A DNA stretch of 64,000 bases from Hyphomicrobiales bacterium. Lineage in GTDB: Bacteria; Pseudomonadota; Alphaproteobacteria; Rhizobiales; HXMU1428-3. Below, in pieces: positions 33,892 through 42,155 of the stretch. The notes below the pieces were generated by a model, which saw nothing but the letters and a program-made list of their open reading frames with translations, made no database searches and was not told where the DNA came from. Position numbers and translations under genes: made by a program. Position 1 is the first letter of the stretch, and every line of letters starts with the position of its first letter. The stretch lies in the NCBI GenBank assembly GCA_021775425.1, contig JAJFHX010000021.1, positions 1-64,000 of the forward strand, written 5' to 3'.

Positions 33892-35649
33892 TTATGCGGC
33901 TCGCTGAGGTCGGCTGCGTTTCTTCGGCCCGCCAGTGAATTTCTGACCACCAGATTTTTCACCACCAGCACCACGCTTCTTAGCAACAAAACCACCCTTG
34001 GCTCCCGAAGCTGATTTCGCATCACCGCGTTTTTTGCCAGCAAATTTACCGCCGGATTTTGATCCCTCGGCTCTTTGTTGCTCATTACGCTGGTTATCTG
34101 AACGCTTACCTTCAGCCCGGCGCTTAGAACCGCGCTGACCTTCGCCATTACGACCATCAGCATTATAACCTTCAGCTCTTTGGCCGTCAGTTCTTTGACC
34201 ATCATTTCTCTGGCCGCCATCTCTGCGCCCGGAAGTTTTCTGACCACCAGCACGTTTTCTCTCAAACCGCACATCACCATCATCATCATGCTTGTCAGCT
34301 GGTGACCAGTTTGATTTCTTGGCTGTGCGCGCTTTACCGTTCGCCGAACGGCCTTCTGAATTCCGCCCCTGGGATGACTTGCTAAATGAAGACTTACCAA
34401 ATGAAGGTTTGCCAAATGAACGACCGCCGCCATTCGAAGAGCGCCCGGCCCCTCTTCGGCCACCACGTCCTGCACCTTTTTTCTTCGAACCACCAGAAAC
34501 TTTTTTCGGCACATCAACATGAAACTCATGATCAGCATCAACCTCAATCGGCAGCTTAATCAGATTTTCAATCGCCAGCAAAAGATCAACATCATCAGTG
34601 GTGCAAAAAGAAAGCGCAATGCCTTTGTTCCCAGCCCGGCCAGTCCGTCCAACACGGTGAACATAGTTTTCCGGCTCAACTGGCAATTCATAATTGATCA
34701 CATGCGAAATGCCATCAACATCAATCCCCCGCGCCGCGAGGTCCGTCGCGACAAGAACGCGAATTCGTCCATTTTTAAAATTGCGCAGAATTTTCTCACG
34801 AACCCGCTGGCGCTTGTCACCATGGATAGCATCCGTCTCAACACCCTGCTTTGATAATTGAATAGCAAGCTTATCAGCGCCGCGTTTGGTACGCGTGAAA
34901 ACAAGCACTTTCTCCATTTCACCTTTTGAAAGAAGCTCAAACAAAAGCTCTCTTTTCTTTGTCCCGGCAACGGTCATCATTTTATGGTCAATGGTTTCAG
35001 CGACACTAGTTTTCTGCTCTATTTCCACATGCACCGGGTCATTCAGCAAAGCTTGTGAAAGCTTGCGGATCTTCGGGTTCATGGTGGCAGAAAATAATAC
35101 TGTCTGATGCTCTTTAGGAAGACTTCTTGAAATATCCATCACATCATTGATAAAGCCCATATCAAGCATACGGTCCGCTTCATCAAGCACATAAGTGTGC
35201 GTTTCATCAAAGGTGATCCCACCCCGGCCCACATGGTCCATCAACCGGCCTGGTGTCGCAATCAACACATCAACACCGCGGCGCAATTTCTGAATTTGCG
35301 GTCCATAAGGCAAGCCGCCGGCAATCACCAGATGAGTAAGCTTGGTGCCACGGCTAAACGCAGAGACACACTGGCCAATCTGTTGTGCCAGTTCACGGGT
35401 CGGCGCTAAAATCAGCGCTTTGGTTGTATTGGGTAAAGGTTTAGAAGGGTTTTCCAAAAGCTTGTGCAACATCGGCAAAGCAAAAGAAGCGGTTTTACCG
35501 CCACCTGTGTGGGCAATGCCCATCAGGTCATGACCTTCCATCAAAGCCGGGATCGACATTGATTGAATAGGTGTTGGCTCGGTAAAGCCTTCAGTTTCAA
35601 TAGATTTCAAAATAGGGGCAGCAAGGCCCAGCGCATTAAATTGCGTCAA
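33892..35649 (-). CDS. DEAD-box RNA helicase (RhlE-like)
   Basis: About 585 residues. The helicase core (about 1-370) has the Q motif TEPTPIQ, Walker A HTGGGKTAS, PTRELAQQIG, DEADRMLDM, FSATMN, TDLAARGIDV and HRVGRTGRAG. The C-terminal 200 residues are low complexity, rich in G, R, K, S and Q, a probable RNA-binding tail. The role is ATP-driven RNA remodelling, perhaps in ribosome assembly or cold adaptation. A TTG start at 35649 (LTQFNALG) lies 8-9 nt after GAGAGGA and gives the normal N-terminus; the frame is open to an ATG at 35685 without a good site. Walker A reads TGGGKT rather than the common TGTGKT. Confidence 0.9.
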   Translation of the reverse strand: MTQFNALGLAAPILKSIETEGFTEPTPIQSMSIPALMEGHDLMGIAHTGGGKTASFALPMLHKLLENPSKPLPNTTKALILAPTRELAQQIGQCVSAFSRGTKLTHLVIAGGLPYGPQIQKLRRGVDVLIATPGRLMDHVGRGGITFDETHTYVLDEADRMLDMGFINDVMDISRSLPKEHQTVLFSATMNPKIRKLSQALLNDPVHVEIEQKTSVAETIDHKMMTVAGTKKRELLFELLSKGEMEKVLVFTRTKRGADKLAIQLSKQGVETDAIHGDKRQRVREKILRNFKNGRIRVLVATDLAARGIDVDGISHVINYELPVEPENYVHRVGRTGRAGNKGIALSFCTTDDVDLLLAIENLIKLPIEVDADHEFHVDVPKKVSGGSKKKGAGRGGRRGAGRSSNGGGRSFGKPSFGKSSFSKSSQGRNSEGRSANGKARTAKKSNWSPADKHDDDGDVRFERKRAGGQKTSGRRDGGQRNDGQRTDGQRAEGYNADGRNGEGQRGSKRRAEGKRSDNQRNEQQRAEGSKSGGKFAGKKRGDAKSASGAKGGFVAKKRGAGGEKSGGQKFTGGPKKRSRPQRAA

Positions 35650-36037
35650 AGCAAAAAGTCCTCTCGCAAATATGATCCGCGGCATTTCTAAATAGCCACG
35701 TTTTTCATCTCCGCGAACATAGGGGGCCCTGACAACTTACATAATGACAAACTGTCTGATGACAAATGCCTTATGACATAAGGGTATTTCCTGATCAATG
35801 CTAACAAACAATACGGATCAGTACCGGAAAGCGGATTATATATCATGTCATGAAAAAAACCGAAGCGAACAATTTCGCGTCGGTGGTGCCTGTGGTGTCG
35901 TCCATTTAAGGCCTAAAGTCAAGGACTATTATCAGATGCAGTCTTTGAAAGTGAGTTTATAATGAACCGACTCAACATAAAAAGCCTATCAACCAAACCT
36001 TATCGAATCCTAAACAAGCCTGAGAGCGCGACGCAAA
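35650..36037. other. 388-bp gap upstream of the helicase and HIT genes
   Basis: Divergent promoter region. An imperfect direct repeat of ATGACA(A/T)A occurs three times at about 35743-35780 (near 35744, 35759 and 35773). An AT-rich helicase leader follows. No gene or stable RNA was recognised. Confidence 0.45.
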
Positions 36038-36463
36038 ATGACCACCCACCACGAAACTGAATTTCAAATAGACCCAATCCTTGTCAAAGACACAACCGAG
36101 CTAAAAACCATCGGCGGCGTGCCCCTGAGCCTTTGTTATGCCGGGCTGATGAATGACAAACGCTACCCCTGGATTATCCTGGTGCCAAAGCAAACAGGTC
36201 TGGTTGACATGACAGACCTCAGCCAGAAAGACCAACACCAGCTGATGGACGAAATCAGCGTTGTCACCACCATGATGAAACAGAGTTTTAACCCTTATAA
36301 GCTCAATATCGCCGCCCTTGGCAACATGGTCCGCCAGCTCCACATCCACATCATCACCCGCCAACAACAAGACCACGCCTGGCCCAACCCCGTCTGGGGC
36401 ATCGGCGCCGCGGAGCCGTACAAGGAGGATGAATTGAGGGAGATGATGGAGAGGGTTATGTAA
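36038..36463 (+). CDS. HIT-domain protein
   Basis: A 141-residue HIT-family protein, possibly a nucleotide hydrolase or transferase. The catalytic segment reads VRQLHIHIITRQ, so of the usual His-x-His-x-His triad the first histidine is glutamine while the central nucleophile histidine and the third are kept. The conserved LNIAALGN segment precedes it. Substrate is unknown. A hairpin including its stop codon separates it from the AT-rich gene downstream. Confidence 0.85.
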   Translation: MTTHHETEFQIDPILVKDTTELKTIGGVPLSLCYAGLMNDKRYPWIILVPKQTGLVDMTDLSQKDQHQLMDEISVVTTMMKQSFNPYKLNIAALGNMVRQLHIHIITRQQQDHAWPNPVWGIGAAEPYKEDELREMMERVM

Positions 36464-36499
36464 TATAGATTCGACTAAACGCAACCGAATCTCATATTA
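36461..36499 (+). terminator. hairpin after the HIT gene
   Basis: TAATAT-AGATTCG (36461-36473) pairs with CGAATCT-(C)-ATATTA (36486-36499), with one bulged base. The stem begins at the HIT stop codon. There is no T-run, so its terminator strength is uncertain. Confidence 0.5.
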
Positions 36500-36535
36500 A
36501 TTGAAAAATTATAACCATTTGCGAAAGTCGTTACT

Positions 36536-37381
36536 TTGAGAAGATATTCTCAAATTTATGTAAAGAAAGAAATGCCAATTTCTGAAAGCCTGCGCATGCG
36601 TAATAGATTGCACATGTTATTTTTTAAAGTATTACCAGATACTTATTTTAATAATTTCTTTTATAAACTTCAATCTGAACTAGGAATTAAATTTCTTCAC
36701 AATAATCAAGCATATTCCTCATATAATGAGCATCAATATTATGTAGATAACATAGACGAATTTTATTCTAGAAATGAACTAAGAGACATACTAGATGCTT
36801 CCACTATTTTATTTAATTTTCTAGATGAAAAGTCAAAATATACTCACCTATTAGTAACTGAAACCAATAGAATATTCAGAGAAGAAAACATTCATTTCCA
36901 AATGGACGATAAAGGCATCATTCACCCCTCACCAGATGAAGAATATGAACGAAATCGAACATCAACTTTGAAAGCACTAGAATCTAATTCTTACGAGTCT
37001 TCACTATCTCATTTCCAGAATGCAGACAGACATTTACTTGAAGAAAAGTATGACACCGCCATACGAGAAATATTCTTATCTGCCGAAGCCATTGCTAAAA
37101 AAATTACAAACAAAGACACGTTAAATGAAGCTCTTTGCAGAAAAAACCTGTGTGAAGCTGCGGTTAATGCCCTTAGTTCGAATGAACATTCCAAAACTAT
37201 GATTGAATCCATGATGAATGGTTATGCCCTGCAAATAAAAGGCTATCATCAATTCAGACACGCGCAAGAAACTGCAAATAACGCAACACAAGAAATAGCA
37301 GTGCTAGCCATAAGCAATTTTACAACCTTTATTCGCTTCTTAATTGAGATAGACCAAAAGCTTAATCCAGAATCAAATTAA
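36536..37381 (+). CDS. abortive-infection-like protein (AbiJ-type N-terminus, Abi_C-like C-terminus)
   Basis: A protein of about 281 residues, or 269 if the ATG at 36572 is used. The N-terminus (RRYSQIYVKKE, then MRNRLHMLFFKVLPD) resembles the AbiJ_NTD4 type, and the C-terminal third (EIFLSAEAIAKKITN, YHQFRHAQETANNA, TTFIRFLIE) resembles Abi_C/HEPN-like domains of abortive-infection proteins. Assignment is from motif memory, not a search. Codon use is markedly AT-rich compared with both neighbours, and hairpins bound it on each side, which suggests horizontal acquisition. The start is probably the TTG at 36536; no strong ribosome site is seen. Function would be antiviral defence if the family assignment holds. 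Confidence 0.6.
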   Translation: MRRYSQIYVKKEMPISESLRMRNRLHMLFFKVLPDTYFNNFFYKLQSELGIKFLHNNQAYSSYNEHQYYVDNIDEFYSRNELRDILDASTILFNFLDEKSKYTHLLVTETNRIFREENIHFQMDDKGIIHPSPDEEYERNRTSTLKALESNSYESSLSHFQNADRHLLEEKYDTAIREIFLSAEAIAKKITNKDTLNEALCRKNLCEAAVNALSSNEHSKTMIESMMNGYALQIKGYHQFRHAQETANNATQEIAVLAISNFTTFIRFLIEIDQKLNPESN

Positions 37382-37392
37382 GCCCCCAACAA

Positions 37393-37424
37393 AAAAACGG
37401 CACACTCCTCAGCGCACCGTTTTT
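37393..37424. terminator. bidirectional terminator between Abi-like and bacterioferritin genes
   Basis: AAAAACGG (37393-37400) pairs with CCGTTTTT (37417-37424) around a 16-nt loop, with A and T runs on the two sides. It can terminate both converging genes. Confidence 0.75.
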
Positions 37425-37467
37425 CACGTTTATTCTTTAAACCCACCAAAGGGTCGCATCAAATAAC

Positions 37468-37953
37468 CTAGTCTTCTTCGCTCGCAGGGGCGGCGTTCAA
37501 CTGGCCGTATTTCTCTTTGCCGATTTTTTCCAGCAGCTCAAGCTGGGTTTCGAGAAAATCAATATGCCCCTCTTCGTCTGAAAGCAGATCTTCAAACAAT
37601 TTCATGGTGACATAATCACCCTTCTCATTGCAGATCTCGCGGGATTTTTTATAAGAGGTCCGCGCATCAAGCTCACCAGCAAGATCAGCCTCCAGAACTT
37701 CCTTCACATCTTCGCCAATCCGCAGCGGCGCAACGGTCTGCAAATTCGGGTGTCCTTCTAAAAAGATGATGCGCTCAATGATTTTGTCAGCATGTTCCAT
37801 CTCTTCAATGGATTCTTCGCGCTCTTTTTTCGCCAAAAGCGCATAACCCCAATCATCCAGCAACCGGTAATGCAGCCAGTATTGATTGACAGCGCCAAGC
37901 TCAAGAAACAACGCTTCGTTCAAACGTTCAATAACGTCCTTATCACCCTTCAT
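37468..37953 (-). CDS. bfr: bacterioferritin
   Basis: A 161-residue bacterioferritin whose key residues keep the standard numbering: ferroxidase ligands Glu18, Glu51, His54, Glu94, Glu127 and His130, and haem ligand Met52 in EEMEHAD. It therefore should form a haem-containing 24-mer that oxidises and stores iron. The last residues (AAPASEED) are a short acidic tail. A perfect Irr-like palindrome lies 27 bp upstream of the start, and a Bfd-like ferredoxin gene lies just upstream on the same strand, consistent with iron-responsive control and joint iron mobilisation. Confidence 0.94.
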   Translation of the reverse strand: MKGDKDVIERLNEALFLELGAVNQYWLHYRLLDDWGYALLAKKEREESIEEMEHADKIIERIIFLEGHPNLQTVAPLRIGEDVKEVLEADLAGELDARTSYKKSREICNEKGDYVTMKLFEDLLSDEEGHIDFLETQLELLEKIGKEKYGQLNAAPASEED

Positions 37954-37979
37954 AATAGACCCCTTTTGAAGACAGTTAA

Positions 37980-37996
37980 TTTATAATGATTATAAA
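37980..37996. promoter_or_regulatory. Irr/Fur-like palindrome upstream of bfr
   Basis: TTTATAATGATTATAAA is a perfect 8+1+8 palindrome, 27-43 bp upstream of the bfr ATG. Its layout matches the alphaproteobacterial iron control element (TTTAGAA-N3-TTCTAAA) with one symmetrical substitution per arm. Irr is the best candidate; a Fur-type protein is the alternative. Confidence 0.55.
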
Positions 37997-38074
37997 AACT
38001 ATACGTCAGGGAGAAAAAAATGAAAAGGGCAGTGACATAAGAAAATGATGTAATTTTAGTGGGAAAAAAACCTA

Positions 38075-38410
38075 TTAAGCAGCGCTGGTTTTTCTTAAAT
38101 CAGACCGTGAGTTCATACGCTGGCGCGCAATCGCCCGGGCTGTTTCACACTGATGATGTTTTTGCTTCAGTGCTTCAATAAAATCAAACAGCTCAGCCTC
38201 AGATGTTTCCATCTGCCGGTGATAAGCCTCTGTCGTTTCGACAATAATACCAACCACATTCGGGAAACAACCACAGCATTTGCCGCGTTTCGACATCGCG
38301 TGATAAACCTGCACAGGCACAATCAACCGCCAGCAATCTTCATCCAGCAGCTCTGTTATCACTTGTTCAATTTCGGATTTGGTAATGACATTACAGCTGC
38401 ATACTAACAT
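38075..38410 (-). CDS. bfd: (2Fe-2S) bacterioferritin-associated ferredoxin-like protein with C-terminal extension
   Basis: About 111 residues. The BFD-type [2Fe-2S] domain has cysteines in MLVCSCNVIT and in GKCCGCFPNVV, about 45 residues apart. Bfd normally reduces bacterioferritin to release iron and is only some 60-70 residues; here about 45 extra charged residues follow (DFIEALKQKHHQCE onward), partly helical. The start at 38410 has an excellent GGAGGGTATC site. It precedes bfr on the same strand with a 121-bp gap that holds the iron-type palindrome. It may instead be a general BFD-like ferredoxin. Confidence 0.82.
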   Translation of the reverse strand: MLVCSCNVITKSEIEQVITELLDEDCWRLIVPVQVYHAMSKRGKCCGCFPNVVGIIVETTEAYHRQMETSEAELFDFIEALKQKHHQCETARAIARQRMNSRSDLRKTSAA

Positions 38411-38878
38411 GATACCCTCCAGCAAGAGAGGTCCACAGGAGCTGTGGTAACGGTCATCAATTTACTCTGGCCAGCATTCGGGGCCAAATAACTCTTGAAA
38501 ATCATAAAAATTCCTCAAATCGAAAGGGGTCAAGGCCCAGACATCGAAGGTTGATAGCCATAATTTTGCGCGAAAGCGTCAAAATGTCAATAGGTTACAG
38601 CATAATAGAAACTCGGGGTCATCGCGGCAAATAAATTGCCAATCCGAACTGAAGGTTAATCACTGCGAAAGCTCATGTGAGAACCCGGCTTATCCAGCAC
38701 TTTTCCCCGACTATATAACAGAGATAAGAGACAAACCTTCTATCCACAAGGCAGATCTTCTATAATTCGCCTGCTTGACTCAAAACATCAGATAAAATAG
38801 AACAAAGTAAGAACATTTAACGGTCCAAAGTTAGAACAAATTGGAAGTCAGAACAAATCGAAAGAAAGTACCCCGCAC
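38411..38878. other. 468-bp intergenic region between bfd and DUF2130 genes
   Basis: Divergent promoters. The left 300 bp show no clear gene or structure. The right end has a sigma70-type promoter overlapped by an SOS box (38775-38814) and two more AGAACAAAT copies near 38832 and 38850. Confidence 0.6.
38775..38814 (+). promoter_or_regulatory. LexA-type SOS box overlapping the promoter of the DUF2130 gene
   Basis: GAAC-AAAGTAA-GAAC at 38800-38814 matches the alphaproteobacterial SOS box GAAC-N7-GAAC exactly. A TTGACT -35 (38775-38780), 17-bp spacer and TAGAAC -10 (38798-38803) put the box over the -10 element. LexA binding would block transcription until DNA damage. The ATG is 65 bp downstream. 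Confidence 0.7.
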
Positions 38879-40081
38879 ATGTCCACCACCATCAAACATT
38901 CAACTTCCATGCAAACCAGTTGCCCCAATTGCGGATTTGAAATCAAGCTGGAGGACACCATCGCCGCCCCCCTTCTCGCCCGCCAGGAAGCTGAATTTGC
39001 CGCAAAACTAAGCCAGCAAAAACAACAGATTGAACAACAGGCAACTGCAGAGGCGATCGAAAAAGCCAATGCCCGCAGCAAACTTGAAATGGAAGCCAAA
39101 TCAAAACAGCTTGAAGAACTAAAAACCCTGATGCAGGAGCGGGAAGAAAAACTGAAACTGGCACAGGAAAAAGAAGCGCTTTTTCTCGTCAAAGAACGAG
39201 CCCTGCAGGATAAAGAGCGCGAAATGAACTTAACGGTTGAGAAAAAAGTCACCGCCGCCAAAGAAGAAATGTTCCAGAAAGCGCAGCAACAGATCAAAGC
39301 CGAGCTGACCGAAGCACAGGCCCTCAAACTGAAAGAAAAAGACGAGCAGCTGTCATCAATGGCCAAAAAAATTGAAGAGCTGCAAAGAAAAGCCACGCAG
39401 GGCTCACAGCAATTGCAGGGTGAAGCGCTAGAACTTCAGCTTGAAGAAAATCTAAGCGCCAAATTCCCACATGATAAAATTGAGCCAATCGGCAAAGGTG
39501 TCTCCGGCGCCGATATCCAGCAATTTGTCATCAGCCATGGCGGCCAGCCAGCAGGCTCAATCCTCTGGGAGATGAAACAGACCAAAAACTGGTCAAATGA
39601 CTGGACCCCAAAACTCAAAACAGACCAGCGCAACGCGGGCGCAGACATTGCAATCCTTGTCTCAAACGCCCTGCCAGCCGACATTGAAACGTTTGATTTT
39701 TATGAAGGAGTTTATGTCTGCGCCCCAAGATATGTCTTGCCCCTCGCTCTCATCACCCGCCAGACTTTAATGGGCATCGCCAAGGCAAGAAACACCAGCG
39801 CCGGGCAAAAGGACAAAATGGAACTGGTCTATGATTATCTGACCGGCAGCCAGTTCAAACACCGGGTCGAAGCGATCTGCGAACAGTTCAACGCCATGCA
39901 AGCGGATCTGAATAAAGAACGCGCCGCCATGAACCGCATCTGGGCCAAGCGAGACAAACAAATCCAGGCCGTTATCGAAAACACCGTCGGCCTGCATGGA
40001 GACCTGGAAGGCATCGCCGGCCAGTCCATGCCACAGATAGACGGACTGGAAATCGATTTGCTGGCGAATGAACAGACATAA
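38879..40081 (+). CDS. DUF2130 protein, coiled coil plus nuclease-like domain
   Basis: A 400-residue protein. Residues 15-18 (CPNC) resemble half a zinc site with no obvious second pair. Residues 35-185 are a long charged coiled coil. The C-terminal DUF2130 domain shows a PD-(D/E)XK-like array: Glu190 in LQLEENL, Asp212 in SGADIQQF, and Glu231/Lys233 in LWEMKQTK. The family has no established role; the nuclease reading is my inference from this array. An SOS box lies over its promoter, which supports a DNA-damage role. The gene stands alone. Confidence 0.83.
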   Translation: MSTTIKHSTSMQTSCPNCGFEIKLEDTIAAPLLARQEAEFAAKLSQQKQQIEQQATAEAIEKANARSKLEMEAKSKQLEELKTLMQEREEKLKLAQEKEALFLVKERALQDKEREMNLTVEKKVTAAKEEMFQKAQQQIKAELTEAQALKLKEKDEQLSSMAKKIEELQRKATQGSQQLQGEALELQLEENLSAKFPHDKIEPIGKGVSGADIQQFVISHGGQPAGSILWEMKQTKNWSNDWTPKLKTDQRNAGADIAILVSNALPADIETFDFYEGVYVCAPRYVLPLALITRQTLMGIAKARNTSAGQKDKMELVYDYLTGSQFKHRVEAICEQFNAMQADLNKERAAMNRIWAKRDKQIQAVIENTVGLHGDLEGIAGQSMPQIDGLEIDLLANEQT

Positions 40082-40181
40082 ACCAATAATTAACCAAGAA
40101 AATAAACTTTGAACCCGGTTTCACGGTTCGTTTAGCTATTTTTGACACGATTTCTTCATGTATAAGCGTGAGGAACCCCTT

Positions 40182-42122
40182 GTGAGTAATTCTTCGGACA
40201 GTGATTATAATTTTCCTGTTTTGACTGATGATTTTTCTGATAAATCATCTTGCTCTGAAAACCTGCTTTCAAAGCTGAGAAAAACCAACAGGATTCTTGA
40301 TAAGATAGTTAAATTCTCACTTGATCAGACCCACTCAATTGATGAGATAATTCACGAATGCACCGAAGCGCTGTGTACGACCCTCGAAATTGAGCGCTCA
40401 GGTGTCTGGTTTTACAATGAAGAAAAAAATGAGCTGAAAGCCGCGGATATTTTTCTTACAAAAAGTGCTGACCATCACACAGGAACCGTGCTGAAAGCCG
40501 TAAATTTCCCCGAATATTTCACAGCAATTTCAAGCAAAAGAGCCATCGTCGCCAACGATGCCAGAACCGATCCACGAACCGCCGAATTTACCGAAACTTA
40601 CCTGAAGCCAGAAGATATCTACTCAATGCTCGATGCACCAATTCGGTCAGGCGCCGGGCTATGCGGTGTCATCTGCTGTGAAACCGTTGGCACAGCCAAA
40701 CAATGGTCTGAAGACGAAATCGCATTTGTAGGATCAGTTGCAGATATTATCGCATTGGCATTTGAAGGCAACCGACTGCGCGAGGCCCAGCAGCATATCT
40801 TCCGTCTGGCCCATTTTGATGAACTGACCGGCCTACGCAACCGCACAAGTTTTAATGAACACATCAATGTAGCCTTTGACGCTGCTATTTCTACCGGCGC
40901 TCCTTTGTATCTATATCTGATTGATCTGGATAGATTCAAACCGGTGAATGATCAATATGGACATGAGATTGGTGACGCTATCCTTGCCTGTGTTGGAAAA
41001 CGGCTTGCAAGAATCTGCGCCAGGACTACTGACAGTAAAGCGTTTCGTTTAGGTGGAGATGAATTCGCCTGTGTAATCAGCGGCGTTGATGAAGCCGGTG
41101 CAAAACGTTTTGGAAGAAAAATAGCCCGCTATATCTCACGGATTTATAAAGTGAACCACAAACAGGTACAAATCGGTGCAAGCATCGGCTGTGCCAGTGT
41201 TCCGGGTCTGGTGCAATCTAAGGATGAACTGCTCAAGGCGGCAGATCTTTCAATGTACAGTATCAAACGCAATGAAAACACCACCTTTGCCTTCTTCGAC
41301 AAAATTCTAGAATCATCTGCGCTCAGAAGTAAAATGCTTGAAAAAGATCTGATCACAGCAATCGAGCAGCAAGACTTTTCATTATATCTCCAGCCAATCA
41401 TAAATGCGGCTGATGGTAACATCATGGGCGGTGAGGTTCTGCTAAGATGGTTTAATGAAAGATTAGAAGAATTTATATCACCTGAAATTTTTATTCCAAT
41501 CGCAGAAGCAAACGGCCTTATTCCGCAGATAGACCATTTCGTTCTATCAGAAGCGTTTTCCCTCATCTCTGAGTGGGATAAACGCGGCATTGAGATACCG
41601 TTTGTGAGCGTCAATATTTCACCTGAAACATTGATGAGAAAGAACCTCTTGAGTGAACTGGATAAGATAATCAGCGGAACCAGCGCACCAGTTGATCGCA
41701 TTAAGTTAGAAGTCACTGAAGGCGTGGAAATGCTCAACGAAAATGAGATGAGCAAGATCTTCTCCGCCATCCGCTCCCGTGGTTTGAAAATTTACATTGA
41801 TGACTTTGGCTCCGGACACACAGGCCTGTCCTATTTTACCAGCATACCCGTTGATGGAATAAAGATAGACCGCTCCTTAACCCAGAATCTACTGACCAGC
41901 GAAAAAAGCAGAATTGTCGTCACATCGATCGTCCAGCTTGCCAAAGCTATGGATCTTGAAATCGTCATTGAAGGTATTGAAACAAAAGAGCAGCACCACG
42001 CCCTTAAAGCATTTGGTGCCATTGCGCTGCAGGGATTTTATTTCAGCCACCCAACCTCCATTGATGATTTTGAAGCGTTTATTTCGAAAAGCAATGAAGA
42101 ACATACAAAGCATGTTGCCTGA
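40182..42122 (+). CDS. GAF-GGDEF-EAL cyclic-di-GMP signalling protein
   Basis: About 646 residues: an N-terminal GAF sensor (about 25-195), a diguanylate cyclase domain with intact RLGGDEFAC, and a phosphodiesterase domain with GGEVLLRW (EVL form of EAL), EVTEG, DDFGSGHTG, KIDRSL, EGIET and QGFYFSHP. Both catalytic sites appear complete, so the protein could make and degrade c-di-GMP, with GAF deciding the balance. No transmembrane segments are seen, so it is cytoplasmic. A GTG start at 40182 follows GAGG by 8 nt; the ATG at 40158 lacks a site. It converges on the methyltransferase gene. Confidence 0.88.
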   Translation: MSNSSDSDYNFPVLTDDFSDKSSCSENLLSKLRKTNRILDKIVKFSLDQTHSIDEIIHECTEALCTTLEIERSGVWFYNEEKNELKAADIFLTKSADHHTGTVLKAVNFPEYFTAISSKRAIVANDARTDPRTAEFTETYLKPEDIYSMLDAPIRSGAGLCGVICCETVGTAKQWSEDEIAFVGSVADIIALAFEGNRLREAQQHIFRLAHFDELTGLRNRTSFNEHINVAFDAAISTGAPLYLYLIDLDRFKPVNDQYGHEIGDAILACVGKRLARICARTTDSKAFRLGGDEFACVISGVDEAGAKRFGRKIARYISRIYKVNHKQVQIGASIGCASVPGLVQSKDELLKAADLSMYSIKRNENTTFAFFDKILESSALRSKMLEKDLITAIEQQDFSLYLQPIINAADGNIMGGEVLLRWFNERLEEFISPEIFIPIAEANGLIPQIDHFVLSEAFSLISEWDKRGIEIPFVSVNISPETLMRKNLLSELDKIISGTSAPVDRIKLEVTEGVEMLNENEMSKIFSAIRSRGLKIYIDDFGSGHTGLSYFTSIPVDGIKIDRSLTQNLLTSEKSRIVVTSIVQLAKAMDLEIVIEGIETKEQHHALKAFGAIALQGFYFSHPTSIDDFEAFISKSNEEHTKHVA

Positions 42123-42155
42123 ATTTAAAATAACTCAGGCCATGTTCTATAACCT

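Noticed and set aside
33876-34547. Valine/methionine-rich reading frame within the helicase C-terminal tail
   Set aside because: An off-frame translation of the repetitive tail, with no start site of its own.
36038-36463. Inactive HIT protein because of the Gln in the first triad position
   Set aside because: The central nucleophile histidine is kept, and variants at the first position occur, so loss of activity cannot be claimed.
38832-38854. Second SOS box from further AGAACAAAT copies
   Set aside because: The two GAAC elements are about 13 bp apart, not the required 7.
38848-39396. Serine/cysteine-rich reading frame antisense to the DUF2130 gene
   Set aside because: It mirrors the lysine/glutamate-rich coiled coil of the real gene; such composition is typical of a shadow frame.
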